From Bacteroidota bacterium (GTDB lineage Bacteria; Bacteroidota; Bacteroidia; Chitinophagales; Saprospiraceae), in assembly GCA_018222965.1 (NCBI GenBank), contig JAAEZH010000045.1, forward strand, positions 1 through 41,829: a stretch of DNA of 41,829 nt, read 5' to 3'. The notes below the pieces were generated by a model. The model was not told the origin of the DNA, did not search any database, and worked only from the letters and a program-made list of their open reading frames with translations. Below, in pieces: positions 9,049-17,398 of this stretch. The position numbers and the translations under genes were made by a program. The first letter of the stretch is position 1. The number at the start of each line of letters is the position of its first letter.

Positions 9049-9056
9049 CAAATATA
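9049..9056 (-). promoter_or_regulatory. -7 box for the polysaccharide operon
   Basis: On the minus strand this reads TATATTTG, an exact TAnnTTTG match 21 nt before the aminotransferase ATG. The -33 element is unclear. It is divergent from a similar box at 9106-9113. Confidence 0.5.
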
Positions 9057-9105
9057 CCGGAAAGAAAATGCTTAGCGAACTTTTTATCTGCAAAACAATA
9101 CCCAA

Positions 9106-9113
9106 TATATTTG
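9106..9113 (+). promoter_or_regulatory. -7 box for the barrel-protein / kdtA run
   Basis: TATATTTG on the plus strand, about 120 nt before the chosen start at 9236. A second weaker match (CATCTTTG) lies near 9150-9160. Confidence 0.35.
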
Positions 9114-9235
9114 TATTCAAATTTGGAACACGAAGCCCCTGTCCTTAAAATTTATCATCTTTGCCAACGTTTGCTGATAAACGGGTGCTCTTTGTAATGA
9201 ACTTGTTTTTCAACCTGCAGATTCAAAGTACAGCT

Positions 9236-9991
9236 ATGCCTATAAAATTAAAACTACTCCTCCCCCTTTTGGGATTCCTGTTTTCGCTTTCGCTGAATGG
9301 CCAATCCGACATCAAGGAAGAACCCGTCATTACTTATAATATTTCTTATGGGCCGCAATTGCCTGCCGGAGATTTGGCAAATCGTTTTGGCTGGAACTCC
9401 AGTATTGGCATGGATGTGGAATACATCTCCAGCTCCAACTGGATCTTTGGAGTCGGTGGCTACTTTATGTTTGGCAATAATGTGAAGGAAAACACCATAG
9501 AATTTCTCTACAGTCCCGACACCCTGCTCTATGCAGAAACCGGAGAACCCGCCTTCATCGGTCTGAGAGAAAGAGGTTTTTATGCCGGCGCACATATCGG
9601 AAAACTCATTCCCATTCAAAGCAAAAGAGCCCGTACGGGCCTTCGATTGATCCTTGGCAGTGGTTTGCTGCAACACAAAATCCGGGTTCAGGAAGATGCA
9701 ACGGTTTTCGTGGGGCAGATTGCCGGAGACTATAAAAAAGGATACGACAGACTGACCAACGGACTGGCATTTAATCAGCAGATCGGTTGGCAATATATGA
9801 GCCGAAACAACCGCATCAATTTTTTCATTGCACTGGAGGCTACCGAAGCCTTCACCCAAAACCGAAGAAGCTGGAACATCGACCAAATGGCTGTCGACAC
9901 CGAAAGCCGACTGGATATGCTTTTCGGTCTGAGGATAAACTGGATACTCCCCGTTTTCGAACCAGGCACAGGAGACTCCGATTATTACTAG
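9236..9991 (+). CDS. predicted outer-membrane beta-barrel protein of unknown function
   Basis: From the ATG at 9236 the product is 251 residues. I chose this start because it gives a clean signal peptide (MPIKLKLLLPLLGFLFSLSL, then NGQ); an upstream in-frame ATG at 9161 adds 25 residues that look untranslated. The mature part alternates polar and aromatic or hydrophobic residues in short strands ending in patterns such as WIFGVGGYFMFG, RGFYAGAHIGKLI and RLDMLFGLRINWILPVF, as in the small outer-membrane barrels of Bacteroidota. I do not recognise a specific family. It lies 19 bp upstream of kdtA on the same strand and may be co-transcribed with it. Confidence 0.7.
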   Translation: MPIKLKLLLPLLGFLFSLSLNGQSDIKEEPVITYNISYGPQLPAGDLANRFGWNSSIGMDVEYISSSNWIFGVGGYFMFGNNVKENTIEFLYSPDTLLYAETGEPAFIGLRERGFYAGAHIGKLIPIQSKRARTGLRLILGSGLLQHKIRVQEDATVFVGQIAGDYKKGYDRLTNGLAFNQQIGWQYMSRNNRINFFIALEATEAFTQNRRSWNIDQMAVDTESRLDMLFGLRINWILPVFEPGTGDSDYY

Positions 9992-10010
9992 TGCGCTATC
10001 AACTTAGTTA

Positions 10011-11264
10011 ATGCTTACGTGGATACAGGAAAGCTGTTACAACATCAGTATGGCGCTTTTAGGCCTCGCCATTCGGGTAGGCAGTATTTTCAACCCCAAG
10101 CTGAAAGCGTGGATTTCCGGGCGGAATGGACAATACAATCGGCTGAAATCGGCTGTAGGCAACTTGCCAAAGTCGGCTAAAAGATACTGGTTTCACTGCG
10201 CCTCCCTGGGCGAATTTGAACAGGGCCGACCAGTCATGGAATTGCTTCGACAGCAAGAACCGGAAGCTTTGATATTCCTTTCTTTCTTTTCTCCGTCCGG
10301 CTATACCATCCGCAAAGATTATCCGGTGGCAGATTTGGTCTTTTACCTTCCGCTCGACTTACCACATGCGGCCAAAAAGTATGTAGCCTTACTTGAACCC
10401 GACACCTTTATTCTGGTGAAGTATGAGTTTTGGTACAACCTTCTCCGACAATTACACGCTAAACAAACCAGATTATTCCTGATCTCTGCTGCCTTTCGGC
10501 GAAAGCAGTGGTTCCTCCAACCAAACATTCAACTGGGGAAAAAAATGCTTGGCTTTTTCAGTCATTTTTATGTGCAGGACAGGCAGAGTAAAGAAATTCT
10601 TCAGCAAGCAGGCATTGAAGCTGTAAGTATTGCAGGAGACACCCGGGTAGACCGGGTACTGGATCAGGCCGCAAACCCCAAACCGCTGGATAAGATCCGG
10701 CGATTTGTCGGTGAAGCAAATCGCGTATTAGTAGCTGGCAGTACCTGGCCTCCGGATGAGAAGATCATTCACGATTGGCTTACAACCTCCGACTTAAAAA
10801 ACTGGAAAATCATCCTGGCCCCGCATCAAATAGATGAAAACCACCTGAAAGTCCTTGAAGAAACATTCGCGGAAGCGGGAACCAGATACTCCAAATGGGA
10901 AAGCAACCAAGCCTCCACTCCCCTGCTCATCCTGGATACGATCGGCGACCTTTCCTCGGCCTATCAATTTGCCACCCATACCTATGTGGGCGGCGGCTTC
11001 GGAAAAGGCATCCACAATCTGTTGGAAGCAGTGGCTTACGGACCGCCTGTTTTTTACGGCCCCAAACACGAAAAATTTAAAGAAGCCATCGAATTGAAAG
11101 AACTGGCCATAGGACAGGTAATACAGTCAGCTGCCGATTTTAAGGAAAAGATTGGAAAACTGGAGGATGAGCAGAAACTAACCGAAATCCGGAAAAAAGC
11201 AGCCGGCTGGTTTGCCAAAAGTAAAGGAGCCAGTGCCCTGATTGTCGATGCACTAAGCCGGTAA
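10011..11264 (+). CDS. kdtA: 3-deoxy-D-manno-octulosonic acid (Kdo) transferase
   Basis: This is a 417-residue inner-membrane glycosyltransferase (WaaA/KdtA) that adds Kdo from CMP-Kdo to the lipid A precursor. The N-terminal hydrophobic anchor (residues 12-27) is followed by the family's FNPKLKAWISGRNG motif, then FHCASLGEFEQGRPV with the catalytic-region Glu (about E68). FFSPSGYTI and DLVFYLPLDLP follow, and the C-terminal domain carries YVGGGFGKGIHNLLEAVAYG, the CMP-Kdo-binding glycine-rich segment. The length is standard. The next gene, for a heptose kinase, is also an LPS core gene. Confidence 0.93.
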   Translation: MLTWIQESCYNISMALLGLAIRVGSIFNPKLKAWISGRNGQYNRLKSAVGNLPKSAKRYWFHCASLGEFEQGRPVMELLRQQEPEALIFLSFFSPSGYTIRKDYPVADLVFYLPLDLPHAAKKYVALLEPDTFILVKYEFWYNLLRQLHAKQTRLFLISAAFRRKQWFLQPNIQLGKKMLGFFSHFYVQDRQSKEILQQAGIEAVSIAGDTRVDRVLDQAANPKPLDKIRRFVGEANRVLVAGSTWPPDEKIIHDWLTTSDLKNWKIILAPHQIDENHLKVLEETFAEAGTRYSKWESNQASTPLLILDTIGDLSSAYQFATHTYVGGGFGKGIHNLLEAVAYGPPVFYGPKHEKFKEAIELKELAIGQVIQSAADFKEKIGKLEDEQKLTEIRKKAAGWFAKSKGASALIVDALSR

Positions 11265-11268
11265 TTTG

Positions 11269-11276
11269 TACTTTTG
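11269..11276 (+). promoter_or_regulatory. -7 box before the heptose kinase gene
   Basis: TACTTTTG matches TAnnTTTG and ends 21 nt before the ATG at 11298. Transcription from it would exclude the alternative TTG start at 11274. Confidence 0.35.
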
Positions 11277-11297
11277 TCGCGCTGGAAAAAGAATGGC

Positions 11298-12296
11298 ATG
11301 CCAGAAAAACAGATAGAACAATTATTTGACCGCATTTCTAAGCTTCACATCCTCGTTTTGGGAGATGTGATGATAGATCGTTACCTCAATGGACGGGTTG
11401 AAAGAGTTTCTCCGGAAGCACCGGTCCCGGTCGTACAATTAACCGATGAAGAAAACCGCCTGGGTGGAGCCGCCAATGTTGCCCTGAATCTAAGGGCACT
11501 GGGAGCCCGTCCGACGCTGGTTTCCGTAATCGGAAAAGATCTCAACGGGGAGATTTTCCGCAGCCTGATGCCGGAAAATGACCTGCAAGATCAGGGTATC
11601 ATACAATCTAATGATCGTCCGACCACGGTAAAAACACGGGTCATTGCGCAAAGTCAACACCTCCTTCGGGTAGACCGGGAATCAACCCATGACCTCAACT
11701 CGGTCGATGAAAAAAACCTCCTCGATCGGGTTAATTATCTAATTGCTTCCGACAAACCGGATTTGATACTTTTTCAGGATTATAACAAAGGTGTCTTAAC
11801 CAAAAGCCTGATCAAAGCGGTCATAGAACTGGCGATAAAAAATCAGATTCCAACAGCTGTAGATCCTAAGAAAACCAACTTTTGGGCTTATCAGGGAGTC
11901 ACCTTGTTTAAACCCAATTTGAAGGAAGTCAGAGACAGTCTCCCTTTCGACATTCAGGCTGATGCACCCTCCCTAAAAAAGGCTTCCGGTCACATTCGCA
12001 AGCAATTGCAAAACCAACACACCCTCATTACCCTTTCCGAAAAAGGTTTGTATATCGACAATCAACAGGAAACGGTTCTACTCGGCACCAAACCCCGGTC
12101 TATAGCAGATGTTTGCGGAGCCGGAGACACCGTCATTAGTATAGCGGCCGCCGCTTTAGCTGCCGGAGCACAAACCAATCAGATAGCCCAACTAGCCAAC
12201 CTCGCCGGTGGGCAGGTATGCGAAAAAGTGGGCGTTGTACCGGTGAATCGGGACCTGCTCATCCGGGAGTATCTGGCTGATATAATTCAGGTTTAG
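11298..12296 (+). CDS. rfaE1: PfkB-type D-glycero-beta-D-manno-heptose-7-phosphate kinase (RfaE1/HldA-like)
   Basis: This is a 332-residue ribokinase-fold sugar kinase. It carries VLGDVMIDRYLNG near residue 20, the substrate-loop RLGGAANVALNLRALGA near 54, FKPNLKEVRD in the middle and the catalytic-base motif GAGDTV near 272. This combination matches the kinase half of HldE, or stand-alone RfaE1, which phosphorylates heptose 7-phosphate for ADP-heptose and LPS core synthesis. The nucleotidyltransferase half is absent, so a separate rfaE2 is expected elsewhere. I chose ATG 11298 over TTG 11274, which overlaps the probable promoter. It is downstream of kdtA by 33 bp. Confidence 0.88.
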   Translation: MPEKQIEQLFDRISKLHILVLGDVMIDRYLNGRVERVSPEAPVPVVQLTDEENRLGGAANVALNLRALGARPTLVSVIGKDLNGEIFRSLMPENDLQDQGIIQSNDRPTTVKTRVIAQSQHLLRVDRESTHDLNSVDEKNLLDRVNYLIASDKPDLILFQDYNKGVLTKSLIKAVIELAIKNQIPTAVDPKKTNFWAYQGVTLFKPNLKEVRDSLPFDIQADAPSLKKASGHIRKQLQNQHTLITLSEKGLYIDNQQETVLLGTKPRSIADVCGAGDTVISIAAAALAAGAQTNQIAQLANLAGGQVCEKVGVVPVNRDLLIREYLADIIQV

Positions 12297-12305
12297 GAGC
12301 CCCGG

Positions 12306-12491
12306 CTACTTTACCAGAAATTCCTTGATCAAATACAACAGGAGGTATAAAATGATTGGGGAGCCAATTCCCACCAGGGTGACCACAATAAAAATGATCC
12401 GGACCAATTTAACATCCGTGTCGGTTCGTTCAGCAATCCAGGCAGCAACGCCAAGAATAGTGGTTTCTTCCAGAAATTTATTTACGTCCAT
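12306..12491 (-). CDS. PspC-domain small membrane protein
   Basis: The product is 61 residues from the ATG at 12491 (MDVNKFLEETTILGVAAWIA). A frame starting 20 residues earlier is possible but has no support. The pattern LGVAAWIAERTDTDVKLVRIIFIVVTLVG..SPIILYLLLYL is the core of the PspC family (phage-shock protein C), with one long hydrophobic segment. PspC proteins sense or respond to envelope stress, but the role of such minimal copies in Bacteroidota is not established. It converges on the heptose kinase gene with a 9-bp gap. A second mini-PspC is at 31467. Confidence 0.8.
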   Translation of the reverse strand: MDVNKFLEETTILGVAAWIAERTDTDVKLVRIIFIVVTLVGIGSPIILYLLLYLIKEFLVK

Positions 12492-12710
12492 TTGAGTTTG
12501 AATGAGTATTAAGGTATAGTAATGTAGGTAAGTTAAGGGGGAAACAGGCAAAATACCAGCCTGTTCGACGAGCCTGCTCTAAGGGAAGACTAAAACTGTC
12601 TACCCCGCCTGTCACATTTCTTTGTTGGTCGATTTGTCAAACGCCCGGTTCAGACTTTTTCCCGACACATCCGGACAAACAACCACCTTCTACTTCCAAG
12701 TGATTTCCCG

Positions 12711-12718
12711 TATATTTG
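12711..12718 (+). promoter_or_regulatory. -7 box before the first T9SS cargo gene
   Basis: TATATTTG lies 67 nt before the ATG at 12786. The 12492-12785 gap otherwise shows no gene or strong hairpin. Confidence 0.4.
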
Positions 12719-12785
12719 AGATTAATAGCCACATGACCCACAATTTTAAAACCATCCCAATCGGGAAACGAAACCCCATTCTGTT

Positions 12786-15245
12786 ATGAGACCCGCACTT
12801 ACACTGGCAGGTCTGTTTTGGCTGCTTCTACCCTGGCTTCCTGCACAGATTCCATTCTACGAAGAAGACTTTTCAGGTACCGGATTACCAACCGGCTGGG
12901 AGACTACTGACAATTCCGGCAACCCGCCAGCTTTGCTAATCAACTGGGAAAAATGCGAGGCAGGCGATTATTGTCCGCCCCTTACATACAACATCTTTAC
13001 GGGTAATTTTGACGATCAGCCCTTTGGATCCTCCACGGCAGCTAATGGTTATGTATTTGCAGATTCTGATGGCACCAATTTGCCCGCAGGCACCAATCCC
13101 CACCTGATCAGGCTAAGCAGTTCCGCTATAGATTGTAGCAATCGCGATGAAGTCATTCTTTATTTTGAAACCTGGATAGGCCGGTACAATTTTGATGTAG
13201 CAGAAAATGCAATAATTAGAGTAAGTACCAATGGAAATGACTGGAGCGAATTTCAAATATTTCCAGACTTAGAAGTTCCTACAAACAATAGTGCAACCAC
13301 CACCAATCCTGCCCTAATCTGGTTGGATATTAGTAGTGTGGCTGCCAATCAAAATACGGTGTACCTGCAATGGCAGTGGACGGGTGAAGATGAATGGGGT
13401 TGGGCATTGGATGATGTCAGATTGTACTCGAGTCACCCGGTCTATGAAAAAGCTATTTGGGGATTGGGAACCAATGAAGGGCGTTTTGAAAATGGCTTAA
13501 CCGGCTGGACGAGTAACTTACTAAATGGAACCGACGATGCCTGGGCATGGACAGCAGGTGGTGGGTTTGGCATGGCTGCTTCCGCAAACATTGGGCACTA
13601 CCTGAGCGCTCCCTCTGCGCTAGACGGCGCCGTATCCTATAATGCCGATTTTTATGAGACCGGCGGCATGGAAATGCCTGGTCCGTTTGATTTTTATTCC
13701 TGTGAGCTCATTTCTCCAATCATCGACCTGAGCAGCGCTGACAAACTTTTGAACTTACAATTTGCCCAATCTGTCAGAATGCTGGATAAACGTCCCGGCT
13801 ATCCATATCACACCGCCTTTGCTTACAGCATGGACGGAGGCAGTAGCTGGAGCGATTGGTTTAATGCCAATCCGGGTGTGCCGATCAATAGCTATTACAC
13901 ACCGGAGATTAGCAAATTTCCGCTGCCTGCCGAAGTATTGGGAGTATCTGCGTTTCGCATAAAATTTCTGTATGCCGGCAATTTATACTGCTGGACCATT
14001 GACGATATACTGATCACGGAGCGAAACAATTATGACCTGGCAGCACAAAGCAACTTCTATGCTGTAAATCCAAGTTTACAAACTCCTATATCAGCCGTAA
14101 GTCCCATTCAGTTTTTATTTGACATAAGAAATGATGGAGCCCTGCCGCAATCAAACACCAGAGGATACGTAGAAATAAAAGATAAAGGTGACGGCCAAAT
14201 CGTATTCAGGGATACAGTTGAGTTAGGCACCATACAACCGGATGAGTTAATTGAAAACATTCAATTTCCAGGCTCCTATTTACCTGATCAAATCGGGACA
14301 TTTTCCGGAAAATACTTTCTGAATGGAGATGGCTTTGACAGCAACCCTTCCAACGACACGCTTCGCTGGGAGTTTGTGATTAATGATTCCATTTTTGCCA
14401 AGGAATTGAGTTATACAGGTGCATTCACCCCGATTGATACGAAAGACTTTAGTTATGGCAATTGCTTTTACATCCCGCCCGGACCTGCGCAGAAAGCGTG
14501 TAAAGTGACTTTTGGAATCAACAATCCACAACAATTGATAACCCGTAAAGTAAGCATATTAACCTACGAATTACCGGCGGGGGATGCAGATGGGGATTTG
14601 GAAATTGCTCCATCCGAATACAATCAGATCAGTTTCAACGAATACACATTTACCGGATTGGAGGGAGACCAGATTACCGCACCAATTGCATTTGATGGTA
14701 CCACCATCGAATTAAAGCCCGACACCTATTATGCCGTGCTGATTCGGTATGCTACAAACAATCCTGTTAATGATCCGGCTTGTTTTATATATGCCAGTCA
14801 GCAATACGATCTGCAGGCAACCTATGTTTTATATGACTTGCTGGATGACCCCAGATACTTTAGCATGCTGGACCTTGACAACACAGGTACTTTCAGTGTG
14901 ATCGGCCTGGGAGAATCCGGATTTGATCAAATTCCGGTGGTGCGTTTGCATCTGTGTAACAATACCACTTCTACCAAAGACTTAATTTCCGATTTTCCGT
15001 TAAAATTATACCCAAATCCGGTTTCGGATAAACTTTTTGTCTCCTCAGACTTTTCCTTGTTGGACCGATTATTGATTATGGATATCAATGGACGAAAAAT
15101 TTGGGAAACCACCCAATTTTCGTCGGCTGCTAAACAACTTGAGATAAATGTCGGGCACCTGAGCACCGGAATATACTTTTTAGGTGTCTATAATAAAGAC
15201 GGGCAAATAGCCTTTCGGAAATTTGTCCGGGTTCAGGCAAAATGA
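12786..15245 (+). CDS. T9SS-secreted multidomain protein A (two beta-sandwich modules plus sorting domain)
   Basis: The product has 819 residues. The signal peptide (1-20) ends PWLPAQ. Residues 22-217 form a MAM/choice-of-anchor-J-like module (EEDFSGTGLPTGWE ... WGWALDDVRLY), and residues 230-413 form a second, different one (FENGLTGWTS ... CWTIDDILITERN). A middle region (about 415-725) contains NFYAVNPSLQTPISAV and an acidic GDADGDLEIAPSE loop. The C-terminal about 85 residues (KLYPNPVSDKLFV ... LSTGIYFLGVYN) are a Por secretion (T9SS type A) sorting domain, which directs export across the outer membrane and often surface attachment. The binding target is unknown. It is the first of three tandem paralogues, and the only one with both modules. 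Confidence 0.88.
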   Translation: MRPALTLAGLFWLLLPWLPAQIPFYEEDFSGTGLPTGWETTDNSGNPPALLINWEKCEAGDYCPPLTYNIFTGNFDDQPFGSSTAANGYVFADSDGTNLPAGTNPHLIRLSSSAIDCSNRDEVILYFETWIGRYNFDVAENAIIRVSTNGNDWSEFQIFPDLEVPTNNSATTTNPALIWLDISSVAANQNTVYLQWQWTGEDEWGWALDDVRLYSSHPVYEKAIWGLGTNEGRFENGLTGWTSNLLNGTDDAWAWTAGGGFGMAASANIGHYLSAPSALDGAVSYNADFYETGGMEMPGPFDFYSCELISPIIDLSSADKLLNLQFAQSVRMLDKRPGYPYHTAFAYSMDGGSSWSDWFNANPGVPINSYYTPEISKFPLPAEVLGVSAFRIKFLYAGNLYCWTIDDILITERNNYDLAAQSNFYAVNPSLQTPISAVSPIQFLFDIRNDGALPQSNTRGYVEIKDKGDGQIVFRDTVELGTIQPDELIENIQFPGSYLPDQIGTFSGKYFLNGDGFDSNPSNDTLRWEFVINDSIFAKELSYTGAFTPIDTKDFSYGNCFYIPPGPAQKACKVTFGINNPQQLITRKVSILTYELPAGDADGDLEIAPSEYNQISFNEYTFTGLEGDQITAPIAFDGTTIELKPDTYYAVLIRYATNNPVNDPACFIYASQQYDLQATYVLYDLLDDPRYFSMLDLDNTGTFSVIGLGESGFDQIPVVRLHLCNNTTSTKDLISDFPLKLYPNPVSDKLFVSSDFSLLDRLLIMDINGRKIWETTQFSSAAKQLEINVGHLSTGIYFLGVYNKDGQIAFRKFVRVQAK

Positions 15246-15312
15246 GGTCTGACTAAAAAGCAAAAATTCACTAATTTTACGACCAAACTATTTTTTTTAA
15301 ACAACAAGCAAC

Positions 15313-17241
15313 ATGAAGAACTATTACGCATTGCTAAGCTTTGCTTTCGCGCTGTTTTTCTCCATCAACCTAACTGCTCAGGACGTGATCTGGGAAGAAG
15401 ATTTTGACGGAGATGCAGACGGCTGGGAATCTGTATCTATCACACCTAATGATACCAGCGACTGGTATTGGGAACCAACTGGTTTTGTTGGAGATGGAGC
15501 TATTACTGCTCAGTTTCTCGACCCTAACCTTTCTATTGATTCAGAAACTGCCGCTAACGGGGCGATCGTTTATAATGCCGATTTTTTCACCACATTAGGA
15601 GACCCGGATAACATTCCTTCCGGTCCGCCATCCACTTATCCGAAGTATATTGGTGAGTTGATCTCTCCAAGCATTGATCTTTCTGCAGTATCCAATGCCG
15701 TTTCTTTGCAGTGGACGCAGCTTTATACCATCCTTAACGTGTCTCCGGGAGCAACTTTCCGTTCTTCCCTGCAGTGGAGTACAGATGGTGGCTTGACCTG
15801 GAGTGATCCGGTTGATGCCAATGAAGACAAAGACATCAATACCGTATATAACGGTGATATTCAAACAATTCCGATTCCTGATATCGAGGGAGAAGCTAAT
15901 GTTCGCTTCAAATTCACATTTGCCAGTGACTTCTACCACTGGGTTCTTGACGATATCAAGGTCATTGAGCGTGAAGCAAACAACATGCGCACCAATGAAA
16001 ACTTCTTCGCAATTGCTCCAAACCTCCTGACACCTGCTTCTCAGGTAGAAGAGTTTGGCTTCCTTTGTGATATTGAAAACATTGGTGGTCAGGATCAAAC
16101 AGGAGTAGTACTTTCAATCACGATCAATGAAGATGGTGGTGGAACACAGGTATACTTCGACGAAGAAGAATATGGTACAATTGGCGTTGACTCTATCGCA
16201 GAAAACGTTTCTTTCGGTGCTTACACACCTGACGGTACCGTAACTTCTTACTCAGCTGTTTACGAAGTTTCTGCTGACTCTGCTGATTTTGATCCTTCTG
16301 ATAACAGCATTTCCTGGGGATTTGCGGTTACAGATTCTACTTTTGCTAAGGAAGATGCACCTACTCGTTCCATTTACCCTGCTGAGGACAACTGGAACCC
16401 TGGTGATCCACGCAGCTGGGCTTATGGAAACTTCTACCACATCGTAAATGGTGCCGGTTACTATCCAAACACGGTTTCTTTCTCCATCGACGTATCAGAC
16501 AGCGACGATCCTGATCCGGTAGGTCAGAACGTTCGTATCCGTTTGGACAAGTGGGAAGACAACAATGCCGACACCAATGCTGATGTTGACGAGCGCGAAA
16601 ACGTAGCTCTCTATAACTACACCATTACAGGTGACGAAGAATTTGATGAAATTATTACAGCACCTCTGACTGACCTCTTTACAGGTTATACGCCTGAGCT
16701 GGAAGACGACACTGATTACATCCTCATCATCGAATTCATCGCAGAAGATGAAACTCGTGTTGATTTTGGTGCTTCTGATGATTACGACTACAGTGCCATG
16801 ATCCTCAACTCGGAGCAAATTGGTGAGCCACGCTATGCCGGTATGCTGGGTATTTCAGCTGATTTGGAGTCTGAACCACTCAGTTCTGTTGGTTTCGGTG
16901 GTAATTTTGTACCAGTTGTTCGCCTGAATGTAGGTGACGAACCACTCATTAGTGAGAACAATGACAACACTGTAGGTGTTCTTAATAATGACAACCTGGT
17001 TAAATTGTTCCCGAACCCGGCTACTGATCAGGTACAGCTTGATATCGACCTGGTTGAAACAGCTTCAACGGTTACACTTGACCTGCTCGACCTGCAGGGA
17101 CGTACCCTCCAGACCAATGATCTGGGTAGCTTGAAGAGCTTGTCAACCAACATTAATGTAAGTAATCTTCCTACTGGAACGTATTTTGTAAGAATTTCTA
17201 CTGACCTTGGTACTCGTGTTGAGCGCCTGGTAATTAAGTAA
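15313..17241 (+). CDS. T9SS-secreted protein B
   Basis: The product has 642 residues with a signal peptide (1-23, ending INLTAQ). Residues about 26-225 resemble the second module of protein A: EEDFDGDADGWES, then AANGAIVYNADFF and HWVLDDIKVIERE. The middle region repeats the A and C pattern (MRTNENFFAIAPNLLTPAS, GFLCDIENIGGQDQTGV, TDSTFAKE) and has an acidic loop DNNADTNADVDERE. It ends with a T9SS type A sorting domain (KLFPNPATDQVQLDIDL ... LPTGTYFVRIST). Codon use is that of a highly expressed gene, more biased than in A. The upstream TAATTTTA near 15272 is a 7/8 match to the -7 element. It ends at a strong terminator. The function is unknown. Confidence 0.88.
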   Translation: MKNYYALLSFAFALFFSINLTAQDVIWEEDFDGDADGWESVSITPNDTSDWYWEPTGFVGDGAITAQFLDPNLSIDSETAANGAIVYNADFFTTLGDPDNIPSGPPSTYPKYIGELISPSIDLSAVSNAVSLQWTQLYTILNVSPGATFRSSLQWSTDGGLTWSDPVDANEDKDINTVYNGDIQTIPIPDIEGEANVRFKFTFASDFYHWVLDDIKVIEREANNMRTNENFFAIAPNLLTPASQVEEFGFLCDIENIGGQDQTGVVLSITINEDGGGTQVYFDEEEYGTIGVDSIAENVSFGAYTPDGTVTSYSAVYEVSADSADFDPSDNSISWGFAVTDSTFAKEDAPTRSIYPAEDNWNPGDPRSWAYGNFYHIVNGAGYYPNTVSFSIDVSDSDDPDPVGQNVRIRLDKWEDNNADTNADVDERENVALYNYTITGDEEFDEIITAPLTDLFTGYTPELEDDTDYILIIEFIAEDETRVDFGASDDYDYSAMILNSEQIGEPRYAGMLGISADLESEPLSSVGFGGNFVPVVRLNVGDEPLISENNDNTVGVLNNDNLVKLFPNPATDQVQLDIDLVETASTVTLDLLDLQGRTLQTNDLGSLKSLSTNINVSNLPTGTYFVRISTDLGTRVERLVIK

Positions 17242-17262
17242 TTCGAATTACATTAATCACGA

Positions 17263-17307
17263 ATAAACCCTGCGGAGCATGACTTTGCAGGGTTTATTTT
17301 TATTTTT
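17263..17307 (+). terminator. terminator after T9SS protein B
   Basis: ATAAACCCTGC (17263-17273) pairs perfectly with GCAGGGTTTAT (17287-17297), with a 13-nt loop, followed by TTTTATTTTT. Confidence 0.85.
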
Positions 17308-17398
17308 ACAGGACTGCATCAAGCAGTTCAACCATCAAAACCGCCTGAACTTTATGGTTTGTGTTCAGAACGGTATTAATAACCAAAACCGCAGCATT

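Noticed and set aside
11274-11297. TTG start adding eight residues to the heptose kinase
   Set aside because: It overlaps the TACTTTTG box, and the ATG at 11298 fits the family better.
15595-16098. 167-codon minus-strand frame in the T9SS protein B gene
   Set aside because: It mirrors the biased codons of the real gene and lacks any start signal or domain.
17279-17398. Longer N-terminus for T9SS protein C
   Set aside because: It would begin inside the preceding terminator and place the signal peptide at residue 41.
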